DNA from: Chloroflexota bacterium
Lineage (GTDB): Bacteria > Chloroflexota > Dormibacteria > Dormibacterales > Dormibacteraceae
Reading direction: 5' to 3'
Length of the DNA stretch: 64,000 nucleotides
Assembly (NCBI GenBank): GCA_005880915.1
Contig: VBIW01000037.1
Location: forward strand, 320,561 to 384,560
Below, in pieces: positions 32,483-40,134 of this stretch. The position numbers were made by a program, and so were the translations under genes. The number at the start of each line of letters is the position of its first letter. The stretch's first letter is position 1. The notes under the pieces were generated by a model. It was given only the letters and a program-made list of their open reading frames with translations. It was not told where the DNA came from and did no database searches.

Positions 32483-33628
32483 ATGACAACCGGCGAGTGG
32501 CTGATCCCCTTCAACCGCCCAAGCTTTGAGGGCCGAGAGCTCGAATACATCCACGCGTCTATTGCCTCCGGCCATGTTTCAGGAGACGGATCGTTCAGCC
32601 GGCGCTGCCACCAATTTCTGGAATTCGAGCTGGGTGTCGCCAGGGCGCTGCTGACCACGTCCTGCACGCATGCACTCGAGATGGCCGCGCTCTTGCTTGA
32701 GGTCGCACCCGGCGACGAAGTGATCGTTCCGTCATTCACATTCGTCTCGGTGGCGAACGCGTTTGTTTTGCGTGGCGCGCGCCCGGTCTTCATTGACGTG
32801 CGCCCCGACACGCTCAACTTCGATGAGCGGCAATTCGAGCAGCTGATCACCTCTCGCACGAAGGCTGCTGTTGCGGTTCACTACGCAGGAGTTGGATGCG
32901 AGATGGACTCGATCGTCGAGGTGGCGACTCGGCGCGGGGTTGCAATCGTCGAAGACAACGCACACGGCCTGTTCGGCAGCTACCGCGGAAGGCAGCTGGG
33001 CACTTTCGGCAGCCTGGCCACTCAGAGCTTTCACGAAACGAAGAACTTCAGCTGTGGAGAGGGTGGGGCGCTCCTCATCAATGACAAACGATTCATCGAA
33101 CGCGCCGAAGTGGTGCGTGAAAAGGGAACAGACCGGAGCCGTTTCTTCCGTGGTCTGGTCGACAAATACACCTGGACCGACATTGGCTCCAGCTATTTGC
33201 CGTCAGACCTGCTGGCCGCCATTCTGTTCGCCCAATTTGAGGCGCGGGCTTCGATTCAATCGAAACGCAGGGAGATATGGTGGCGCTACCGTCGGGGTCT
33301 CGTCGACTGGGCGGCCCGCACTGGCGCGACGCTTCCATTCATTCCAGCCGACCGCGAGCAGGCCTACCACATGTTCTACGTCATCATGCCGTCGCTGGAA
33401 GCTCGTCAGCGGCTGATGTCTCATCTGAGAGAGAAGGGCATCCTTAGCGTCTTCCACTACTTACCGCTGCACCTTTCTCGGATGGGCCTGCAATTTGGTG
33501 GCGAGCCAGGTCAATGCCCTGTCACCGAAGACGTGAGCGACCGACTGCTACGCCTGCCGTTCTTCAACAGCCTCACTGCGGCGCAACAAGAAACGGTCAT
33601 CGAATCGGTTCAGCAGGTCGTTGACTAG
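32483..33628 (+). CDS. DegT/DnrJ/EryC1/StrS aminotransferase, WecE/RffA-like (dTDP-4-keto-6-deoxy-sugar transaminase)
   Basis: 381 aa, near the length of E. coli WecE. The N-terminal IPFNRPSFEGRELEYI, GHVSGDGSFSRRC, TTSCTHALEMAA and FHETKNFSCGEGGALLIN (PLP-binding Lys187) match the RffA/WecE group, which aminates dTDP-4-keto-6-deoxy-glucose to dTDP-4-amino-4,6-dideoxy-galactose. It should supply the amino sugar that the WecD-like GNAT (39388-40134) acetylates. No rmlA/rmlB is in the window. Sampled G+C is about 53%, well below the flanks. The stop overlaps the convergent GT2 stop. Confidence 0.9.
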   Translation: MTTGEWLIPFNRPSFEGRELEYIHASIASGHVSGDGSFSRRCHQFLEFELGVARALLTTSCTHALEMAALLLEVAPGDEVIVPSFTFVSVANAFVLRGARPVFIDVRPDTLNFDERQFEQLITSRTKAAVAVHYAGVGCEMDSIVEVATRRGVAIVEDNAHGLFGSYRGRQLGTFGSLATQSFHETKNFSCGEGGALLINDKRFIERAEVVREKGTDRSRFFRGLVDKYTWTDIGSSYLPSDLLAAILFAQFEARASIQSKRREIWWRYRRGLVDWAARTGATLPFIPADREQAYHMFYVIMPSLEARQRLMSHLREKGILSVFHYLPLHLSRMGLQFGGEPGQCPVTEDVSDRLLRLPFFNSLTAAQQETVIESVQQVVD

Positions 33629-34653
33629 TGCCGGACCTGACCGTAGGACGGAGCGTGTTCTACGACCCCATCGTGAGGAGCAAACTCGACAGTCTCGCGG
33701 ACCGCGTAGACAGGCTTCTGCATTGAGCGCAGATGCATTCGCGCGAGATACTCACCCATGATGCCAAGAGCGAAAAGCTGAGCCCCGGAGAAGATTGCGA
33801 TGGTCGACGCGATGAACGAGAAGCCCGGAACGAGCCCGCCGTAGATCAGGTAGTGGCCAAACACGAAGGCGAGCGTGATCGTGCCGAAGACGGTAAAAAA
33901 GAATCCGATCAGACTTGCCAGCTGGAGCGGCCAAACGCTGAACCCCGTGATCATGTTCAGCGAATGCCTGATCAGTTTCCCGAAGGTGTAGTTAGAAGTC
34001 CCGAGCTGGCGTACTTCGTGGCGAACCTCGACGGAATTGAATCGAACCGTCGCCCATGTCAAAAGCACATCGATGCTGACGTATGGACCGTCATAGCCTG
34101 CGAATGCTTTTCTTAGGTCGGTTCGGAAAGTTCGGAACGCTCCGGCCTTCCGTGCGATCGGGGCGCCCATCGATGCTTGAAGGGCGATCTTTGTGGCCTG
34201 GCTCGCAAGGTTCCGCCAGAGTCCGTGTTGCCCGGCCGGGGGAGTTCCGTACACGACATCAATGTCAGGTTGAAGGGCATCCACGAGCTTCGGGATCTCT
34301 TCGGGCGGATGCTGTAGGTCGTCATCCATCGTGATGATCAGCTCATATCTGGCGAGACGGATGCCGCAGAGCAGTGCATTGTGTTGCCCGAAGTTGCGCA
34401 TCAAACGCACGCCTCGGATCCATGGGTGGACACTCGAAAGCTCCCGGATCGCGCTCCAGGTCCCGTCTTTGCTGGCGTCATCGACCAATATCAGCTCGTA
34501 GTCACTCGCAAACGAATCGAGGACAGTCTTGATCCGTTGCGCCACTCCCGGCAGCGAGCCTTCGCTGTTGTATGTGGGAATGACGACCGAGATGCTCCAT
34601 TGGCCTCCCTGCATTTTTCGCTGAGAGGTTAACCCGTTGGTACTGCCCTTCAT
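33625..34653 (-). CDS. ArnC-like undecaprenyl-phosphate glycosyltransferase (GT2)
   Basis: 342 aa from ATG 34653, which follows GGAGAG; the longer upstream frame is antisense to the AMP-ligase gene. ISVVIPTYNSEGSL, LVDDASKDGTW and TMDDDLQHPPEE (metal-binding acidic triplet) form the GT-A domain; two C-terminal helices (WPLQLASLIGFFFTVFG, IYGGLVPGFSF) and GEYLARMHLRSMQKPVY match the ArnC/GtrB group, which transfers amino sugar to undecaprenyl phosphate. Together with the WecE-like enzyme it forms a lower-G+C pair. Likely function: loading an amino sugar onto the lipid carrier. Confidence 0.87.
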   Translation of the reverse strand: MKGSTNGLTSQRKMQGGQWSISVVIPTYNSEGSLPGVAQRIKTVLDSFASDYELILVDDASKDGTWSAIRELSSVHPWIRGVRLMRNFGQHNALLCGIRLARYELIITMDDDLQHPPEEIPKLVDALQPDIDVVYGTPPAGQHGLWRNLASQATKIALQASMGAPIARKAGAFRTFRTDLRKAFAGYDGPYVSIDVLLTWATVRFNSVEVRHEVRQLGTSNYTFGKLIRHSLNMITGFSVWPLQLASLIGFFFTVFGTITLAFVFGHYLIYGGLVPGFSFIASTIAIFSGAQLFALGIMGEYLARMHLRSMQKPVYAVRETVEFAPHDGVVEHAPSYGQVRH

Positions 34654-34768
34654 GCCCTCTCCTGGTCTTGATTTCAAAAGTTGATAGGACCCCGGCCGGC
34701 AGCTGCCGCGTGGTTTTGCCGGCCGTCCTCTGCGCCGCTTGACCCGCAGGCGGCCTCGTTGCACGGGG

Positions 34769-34774
34769 TATCTT
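34769..34774 (+). promoter_or_regulatory. Leaderless -10 box (TATCTT) of the AMP-ligase-LuxEC operon
   Basis: TATCTT ends eight bases before ATG 34783 with no Shine-Dalgarno. The 129 bp between this start and the divergent GT2 start hold both promoters. Confidence 0.5.
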
Positions 34775-34782
34775 GCTTCGCG

Positions 34783-35991
34783 ATGTACCAGGCGTCCGGC
34801 CTTAACGCCGTGAGAATCGTCCGCGAGGCAGAGGTCCGGGCAGACCGTCATGTCCTCGATCGACTCTGGGAGGAGCCAACGACATTCGCCTTCGTCCCCT
34901 CCAACCTCGCGCTCACCGAGGACTGGATCGTCGCCTCGCTGGCGCTCATCCCAGCCGAGTACCGTCGCGAGCACTTCATCCTGATGACCTCGGGCAGCAC
35001 CGGCCAGCCAAAGCTGATCGTCGCGCGCAAGGACCGCGCGGAACGACTGGCCGCTGCGATCCATGTCGCCCAGGACGGCGAGCCGGCCCAGGAGACAATC
35101 GCCTGCCTGCCCCTCAGCTACTCCTACTCGTTCGTCAATCAGTGGCTGTGGGCCCACCACCTGCGCCGGCGGCTGGTCCAGACCGACGGCTTCACGCGAG
35201 CGGACGAGTTGAAAGCCGCCCTCGACGCGGCTAAAGAAGCGATGACCTGCATGGTCGGCATCCAGGTCCCGCTGCTGCGGCAGCTGTTCGGGACGCACCG
35301 ATTTCCGGGAGTCATAAGGCTCAACTTCGCGGGTGGTCGTTTCCCGCAGGAGCACCTGGACGCCCTCCACGAGATATTCCCGAACGTCCGCATCTTCAAC
35401 AACTATGGCTGCGCTGAGGCGATGCCCCGGCTCACTGTCCGCCGCGCGGAGGACGCGTCTTCCGCCGCCGACGTCGGCTTCCCGCTGCCGGGCGTCGAGC
35501 TACGAGCTGCGGCCGACGAGCAGCTCGAGTTCCGCAGCCCTTACCGCGCGGTCGCCGTCATCGAGGGCGAGCGGTTCCGGCCGCTTGACGACTCGGAGTG
35601 GATGGTCACCGGCGACCTCGGACGGGCCGCCGAGAACGGCTCCTGGCTCCTGCTCGGCCGCAAGAGCGAGGTCTTCAAGCGCTTCGGCGAGAAGATCTCG
35701 CTGCCGGCCATCCAGGCGGCCGTTCAGCGCGTCTGGATTGGAGAGCTTGCTTTCTACCGGGAGACCGACACGCTCGGCGAGAATGCCCACGTCATGGTCC
35801 TTGCTCCCCGGCCGGAGCGTGAACAGCTACGCGCGATACTCGCGGAGCTGCGACGCGACTTCACCCGGCCGCACTGGCCGTTCCGCATTGAGAGCCGCGA
35901 CCAGCTTCCGCGCCTGCCCAGCACCAAGGTCGACGGCGGAGCCCTCTCTGAACGGGGTGGCGTGACCGTCGAGTGGAGTCAGCAGTACTGA
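34783..35991 (+). CDS. AMP-dependent acyl ligase with shortened N-terminus (ANL family)
   Basis: 402 aa from ATG 34783. ANL motifs in order: MTSGSTGQPK (A3, residues 68-77), NNYGCAEAMPR (A5), TGDLG (A7), LLGRKSEVFKRFGEKIS (A8) and LPSTKVDGG with the catalytic Lys382 (A10). About 100-130 residues are missing before A3 compared with typical acyl-CoA ligases, so the first structural subdomain is short. It should adenylate a carboxylic acid and, as an ACP gene starts one base after its stop, transfer it to that ACP. Head of the six-gene operon. Confidence 0.87.
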   Translation: MYQASGLNAVRIVREAEVRADRHVLDRLWEEPTTFAFVPSNLALTEDWIVASLALIPAEYRREHFILMTSGSTGQPKLIVARKDRAERLAAAIHVAQDGEPAQETIACLPLSYSYSFVNQWLWAHHLRRRLVQTDGFTRADELKAALDAAKEAMTCMVGIQVPLLRQLFGTHRFPGVIRLNFAGGRFPQEHLDALHEIFPNVRIFNNYGCAEAMPRLTVRRAEDASSAADVGFPLPGVELRAAADEQLEFRSPYRAVAVIEGERFRPLDDSEWMVTGDLGRAAENGSWLLLGRKSEVFKRFGEKISLPAIQAAVQRVWIGELAFYRETDTLGENAHVMVLAPRPEREQLRAILAELRRDFTRPHWPFRIESRDQLPRLPSTKVDGGALSERGGVTVEWSQQY

Positions 35992-36240
35992 ATGGACAAC
36001 CGCGAGAAGCTCCGCGACCTGCTCACCGACGTCCTGCTGCTGGCCGACGAAGAGTTTTCCCTGGACCTCAAGCGCGAAGACGTCGAGACCTGGGACTCTC
36101 TGGCCGTGGTCGCGATCGCGGCCGGCGTCGAGGAGACGTTCGGTTATCACTTCACCCCCGAGGAGGCTGTCGCCGCCACCGGAGTTCGCGACATCATCGC
36201 GACGCTCGAGCGCAAAGGGATCAGCTTTGAAGGCGCATGA
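35992..36240 (+). CDS. Acyl carrier protein
   Basis: 82 aa, four-helix ACP fold. Ser36 in WDSLAVV is the phosphopantetheine site; a DLKREDVETWDSL lead-in and a TGVRDIIATLERKG C-terminus are typical. It abuts the AMP-ligase (ATG follows the stop directly) and overlaps the ADH start by 14 nt, so it is the likely carrier for the acid loaded by the ligase and reduced by LuxC. The phosphopantetheinyl transferase is not in view. Confidence 0.88.
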   Translation: MDNREKLRDLLTDVLLLADEEFSLDLKREDVETWDSLAVVAIAAGVEETFGYHFTPEEAVAATGVRDIIATLERKGISFEGA

Positions 36241-37180
36241 GCAGCGGGGTCGGCGCTGGGGGCTGGCCCACCTCCGGGCGGCTGACCTGGGACGGGTCTG
36301 GCTTCACGCCTCGCCGTCCGTTCGGGCGCGCGTCGCCGCCGAGCTCGAACTTCCGCTCCTCGATTCCCTGGAGGCCCTGCCGTCCGCCGCCGACACCGTT
36401 GTTGTCGCCGGCGGGGGGGCATTTATCGACCGAGCCAAGCGGTTCCGGCAGGGCGCGCGGCCCGGCCTCCGGCTGATCGCGATACCGACCATCTGGGGAA
36501 GCGGCGCCGAGGTGTCTCCGATCGCAGTGCTCAATGGCGAGGGCGGAAAGGAGATTCACGTCGGCGAAGACCTGATTCCGGATCACTACGTGGCCTGGCC
36601 CGAGCTAGCCCGCTCGGTGCCCCCGGCCCGGCTCCGCCACGCCTGCGGGGACGTTTGGGCGCATGCCTTGGAAGCCTTCACGTCGCCGCTTGCAACCGAC
36701 ACCATCCGCCGCAACGCGGCTGAGCTGATCGACGAGATGGCGGCGTTCGAGCTTGGTTATGACCCACGGTGGTTCGAGGCGGGGGCCGCCGCTTGCCTTC
36801 TCCAGGCGCGGTCGAGCGTCGGCCTGGTGCACGGCTTCGCGCACGTTCTCGAGGCGCCGCTGGCGGCTGCTCAGCCGAGTGCCGGCTGGGGGCATGCGCG
36901 CCTGTGCTCTACCTTCCTCCTCCCGGTCCTGGCCTTCAATCGAAACCGCAGCCCCAAGGTGGAGACGCTCGCCGCCGAGTACGGCCTTGACGTCTCGCGG
37001 GTGGAGCTGCTCGCCCACGCGCTCTTCGATGCGGCCGACTACGGCGCGGCGATGCCGCTCGCCGCCGAGCGCTGGGGGGACATCGCACGCGACCGCTGTT
37101 CACGGACCAACTGCAACGTGGTGCGGCGAGACTCGCTCGAGTTCTTTCAGCGCTTCAGCCCCTCTCCGGTGACCGCATGA
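36227..37180 (+). CDS. Iron-type (group III) alcohol dehydrogenase family protein
   Basis: 317 aa from TTG 36227, shorter than the usual 380, mostly at the N-terminus. The NAD-binding AGGGAFIDRAK, IPTIWGSGAEVSP, and the four metal ligands Asp142 and His146 (CGDVWAHALE), His206 (HGFAHVLE) and His223 (GWGHARLC) are kept, so metal catalysis is expected. It may reduce the aldehyde produced by LuxC to an alcohol, or act on a sugar or keto acid. Overlaps the ACP at its start and LuxE by four bases at its end. Confidence 0.82.
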   Translation: MKAHEQRGRRWGLAHLRAADLGRVWLHASPSVRARVAAELELPLLDSLEALPSAADTVVVAGGGAFIDRAKRFRQGARPGLRLIAIPTIWGSGAEVSPIAVLNGEGGKEIHVGEDLIPDHYVAWPELARSVPPARLRHACGDVWAHALEAFTSPLATDTIRRNAAELIDEMAAFELGYDPRWFEAGAAACLLQARSSVGLVHGFAHVLEAPLAAAQPSAGWGHARLCSTFLLPVLAFNRNRSPKVETLAAEYGLDVSRVELLAHALFDAADYGAAMPLAAERWGDIARDRCSRTNCNVVRRDSLEFFQRFSPSPVTA

Positions 37181-38223
37181 CCGCTCTCCTCGACAGCCCG
37201 CCCTACTCAGCGCGCGCCGAGCTCGAATTCCGCGCCGAGCTGCTCACTTTGACCGAGCACCACCTTGACGGCTGCCCCGAGTACCGGGCGGCCTGGCCGG
37301 GCTGGCGGCCGACGGACGACATCACCGGGTTTCCGTTTCTACACGTGGGCGCCTTCAAGACGATCCGGTTCGTGACTAGCGCCCCAGGAATGAGGCATCA
37401 GCGCATTCTGAAGTCGTCGGCTACCTCCTCCGGGATCTCGAGCCAGATCGTCCTCGACAAGCGGAGCGCCGAGCTGCAGGCGCGCAGCTCGCACGCGATT
37501 CTGGCCGACTTCCTCGGCACCGAGCAGCGGCCGCTGCTCGTTCTCGACAGCCCGGGCGGCCTGCGCAGCGGCACCGAGATATCCGCCCGGACAGCGGCAG
37601 CGCTCAGCCTGAATGCCCTGGCATCCGACCTGGTCTTCCTCCTCACCGACGCCGCTGACCCCGCGTCAGTCCGCTGGGAGGTCCTGCTCCGGCTCCTGGC
37701 CGGTCACGAGTCTCTCGTCGTCTACGGCTTCACGTACATGCTCTGGACCGCCTGGGCTGCAGCCGAGTTGCCGGCAGAGGTCCGTGCCGCCCTACAAGGC
37801 AAGCGGATCGACTTCGTGCACAGTGGCGGCTGGAAGAAGCTCGAGCACCTGGAGGTTGGGCGCCGGGAATTTGACGCCACTCTGACGCGGGGACTCGACC
37901 CACGCTCCAAGGTCATCGACTTCTATGGTCTCGTCGAGCAGGTGGGCGTGGTCTACCCGCTCTGTAGCGAGGGCTACCGGCACGTGCCGGCCTGGGCCGA
38001 CGTCTTCGTCCGTGACCCGTGGACGCTCGCACCGCAGGATCGCGAGGCCGGCCAGCTCCAGCTTCTCAACCTCCTGGCGTGGGGCGCGCCCTACCACAAC
38101 GTCCTCACCGAGGACCTCGGCCGTCTGGTGTCCGGCGAATGCCCGTGCGGGCGCCACGGCAAACGATTCGAATTCCTCGGACGGATACCCAAGGCGGAGC
38201 TTCGCGGCTGCGCGAATGTCTAG
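37177..38223 (+). CDS. LuxE-like acyl-protein synthetase
   Basis: 348 aa, near the ~370 aa of Vibrio LuxE. HVGAFKTIRF, SSATSSGISSQIV (the P-loop-like Ser/Thr motif), VHSGGWKK and FYGLVEQVGVVYP match acyl-protein synthetase (PF04443). ECPCGRHGKRFEFLGR and ELRGC at the very end place Cys345 where LuxE carries its acylated Cys (RGCS region). In luminous bacteria LuxE activates a fatty acid and passes it to LuxC. Here it is coupled by ATGA to the ADH and by eight bases to LuxC. Confidence 0.9.
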   Translation: MTALLDSPPYSARAELEFRAELLTLTEHHLDGCPEYRAAWPGWRPTDDITGFPFLHVGAFKTIRFVTSAPGMRHQRILKSSATSSGISSQIVLDKRSAELQARSSHAILADFLGTEQRPLLVLDSPGGLRSGTEISARTAAALSLNALASDLVFLLTDAADPASVRWEVLLRLLAGHESLVVYGFTYMLWTAWAAAELPAEVRAALQGKRIDFVHSGGWKKLEHLEVGRREFDATLTRGLDPRSKVIDFYGLVEQVGVVYPLCSEGYRHVPAWADVFVRDPWTLAPQDREAGQLQLLNLLAWGAPYHNVLTEDLGRLVSGECPCGRHGKRFEFLGRIPKAELRGCANV

Positions 38224-39391
38224 CGTCTCGGCCTACTCCGGTTCGCAGGGGACCGTGCGCGTCGTACTCCCTTTCGACCTCGCGGACCTGCTTGCGGGCT
38301 GGAGGCTGGTCCAGGCCGCGATGCTGAACGAGGTCCCGGCTGAATTCACCCGCGACGAGTGGGCCTACCTCGCGGCGTTCCTCTCCGAAACCAACCTCCG
38401 GCTACCCTTTGCGCGGTCATTCGGTGCGGCGGCCGGCGCCGCGGTCGAGAACGGTCTTCTCGCCCGGCCGCGGGGACGGGTGGCCCTGTGGCTTCCCAAC
38501 AACGTGAGCTTGCTCGGCCCGCTCATGCTGATCGTCGTCAGCTTGACCGGGAACCGGCTCCGGATGAAGGCCGGCTCGCGCTCGGAGGACCTGACGGGCA
38601 TCTTCCTCGACTTCGTCCGCAGGCACGCTCGGGATGGGGCGCTCGCCGCCTACCTTGCGGATTCCGTGCGCCACGAAGTGTTCTCGGCCGATGATCCGCG
38701 CAACCTCGAGATGGCGGCGGAAGGCGCGGTCCGGATCGTTTTCGGCTCCGACGCCGCGGCCGCCGCCATCGACGCGCTTCCTCACCCCGCCGACAGCCTC
38801 AGCGTCGCTTTCGTCGACCGCCGCTCGGAGGCGTGGCTGGAGCCGGAGCGCTGCGATGACGCCACGCTCCGCGACCTTATCAAGGTGTTCGCGATCTACG
38901 GGCTGGCCGGCTGCACCTCGCCCGCGCGCGCCGTGCTCCTGGACTCGGATCGGAGGGCGGCGCTCGATCTCCGTGACCGCCTGGTCGATCTGTGGCCGTC
39001 GGTCATCCGCGGGCGGCCCGAGATGAATCTCGCCTCCGACAACCTGTGCGCGCTTCAGCTCGCTCGGATGGCGGGATGGGACGCCCGCCTGGTCGCCGAT
39101 GGACGTGCTGTCGTTTCGGTCGGTGACCACTCTCTTCCTACCTATCCGGCGCTGCTCGAGCTGCGGCTGGTCCCAGCCTCGCGGGCGCAAGCTCGGGAAG
39201 GCCTCCCGGACAACATCCAGACAATCGGCCATGCGCTGCGTGACGCGAGTGCCCCGGAGTGGCTCGACCTGCTGGCGAAGACCAATGTCGTCCGCTTCGT
39301 CCCGCTCGGCGCCATGCACCACTTCGAGACGGTCTGGGACGGCCGAGACTTCTTCGCCGAGCTCTTCACCTACACGCGCGTCACGCAATGA
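38216..39391 (+). CDS. LuxC-like acyl-CoA/acyl-protein reductase
   Basis: 391 aa from ATG 38216. ALDH-like fold: LWLPNNVSLLGPLMLIV, then IYGLAGCTSPARAV with catalytic Cys233, and NVVRFVPLGAMHHFETVWDG near the C-terminus. LuxC reduces an acyl-enzyme to aldehyde with NADPH, normally in complex with LuxE. There is no luxA/B luciferase in the window, so the aldehyde goes elsewhere. The first 97 codons of the longer frame lie in the luxE-like gene and are not used. Confidence 0.9.
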   Translation: MSSVSAYSGSQGTVRVVLPFDLADLLAGWRLVQAAMLNEVPAEFTRDEWAYLAAFLSETNLRLPFARSFGAAAGAAVENGLLARPRGRVALWLPNNVSLLGPLMLIVVSLTGNRLRMKAGSRSEDLTGIFLDFVRRHARDGALAAYLADSVRHEVFSADDPRNLEMAAEGAVRIVFGSDAAAAAIDALPHPADSLSVAFVDRRSEAWLEPERCDDATLRDLIKVFAIYGLAGCTSPARAVLLDSDRRAALDLRDRLVDLWPSVIRGRPEMNLASDNLCALQLARMAGWDARLVADGRAVVSVGDHSLPTYPALLELRLVPASRAQAREGLPDNIQTIGHALRDASAPEWLDLLAKTNVVRFVPLGAMHHFETVWDGRDFFAELFTYTRVTQ

Positions 39392-40134
39392 TCCGCCGCC
39401 ACGACTTCAACTCCGCCTGGTGGGGCGAGGAAGTGGGGATCATCGACGACCCCGGCCTGTTCGAGCTCAAGGCGGATGCCCTGGCGGCCGCCCTCCGGCC
39501 CTTCGCCTGGGCCGAGCTGGTCCAGCCGCTCAGCCGGCTCCCCGCCCGGCGCCGGCTCGCCGAGGCAGGTTTCTTCCATACCGACACCCAGGTCCGCTTC
39601 AGGCTTGACCTCGGGCGCGTCCGCCCAAGCCCTTCGGCGGCCGAGCTGAACATCGAACGCGCCGACGTGGCGCCATTCGGAGTGGCGCCCAAGGAGATGC
39701 GCCCTTTCCTGCACGAGCGCTTCTACGCGCTTCCAGGGGCGGATGCCGCGCGGGTCACCGCGCGCTACGCGCACTGGTCGGCGCAACTCATCCGCGACCA
39801 CCCCCGGACGTGCTTGCGCTTTCTACGCGACGGCGGGGTTCAAGGATGGTTCCTCGCCCAACCGGAGGGAAGCACGGTCAATCTCGCGCTGGCGATGCTC
39901 GCGGCCGAAGCGGTGACCTCAGGCTACGACGTGTACGCGCGCGCCGCCTCTGAGTTCGCGACCCTGGGGTTCAGGGTCGGCTGGGCCTCCTTCAGCGTCG
40001 GCAACACAGCTGTCCAGAACATTTACGCCAGCCTCGGCGCCCGGTTCGTCGAGCCGCGCGAATGTTGGATGTGGATTCGTGACCCCCTCGTAGCTGACCA
40101 ACAATCTCCTCATGAGAAAGGGCCCCATTCATGA
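39388..40134 (+). CDS. GNAT acetyltransferase, WecD/RffC-like
   Basis: 248 aa from ATG 39388 (ATGA overlap with LuxC). The N-terminal half (FNSAWWGEEVGIIDD and RRRLAEAGFFHTDTQVRF) resembles the WecD N-terminal domain; the C-terminal GNAT core has MLAAEAVTSGYDVYA and SVGNTAVQNIYASLGARFVE, the acetyl-CoA and substrate elements. WecD acetylates dTDP-4-amino-4,6-dideoxy-galactose to Fuc4NAc, which fits the WecE-like enzyme at the other end of this block. Last gene of the operon; its end abuts the convergent GT87 stop. Confidence 0.83.
   Translation: MIRRHDFNSAWWGEEVGIIDDPGLFELKADALAAALRPFAWAELVQPLSRLPARRRLAEAGFFHTDTQVRFRLDLGRVRPSPSAAELNIERADVAPFGVAPKEMRPFLHERFYALPGADAARVTARYAHWSAQLIRDHPRTCLRFLRDGGVQGWFLAQPEGSTVNLALAMLAAEAVTSGYDVYARAASEFATLGFRVGWASFSVGNTAVQNIYASLGARFVEPRECWMWIRDPLVADQQSPHEKGPHS

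Noticed and set aside
34654..35370. N-terminal extension of the ArnC-like gene (239 codons)
   Set aside because: Antisense to the AMP-ligase; no homology, and ATG 34653 has a Shine-Dalgarno right before the GT2 fold.
34783..39391. Bioluminescence (lux) operon
   Set aside because: LuxC and LuxE are present but no luxA/luxB or flavin reductase; neighbours are glycan genes.
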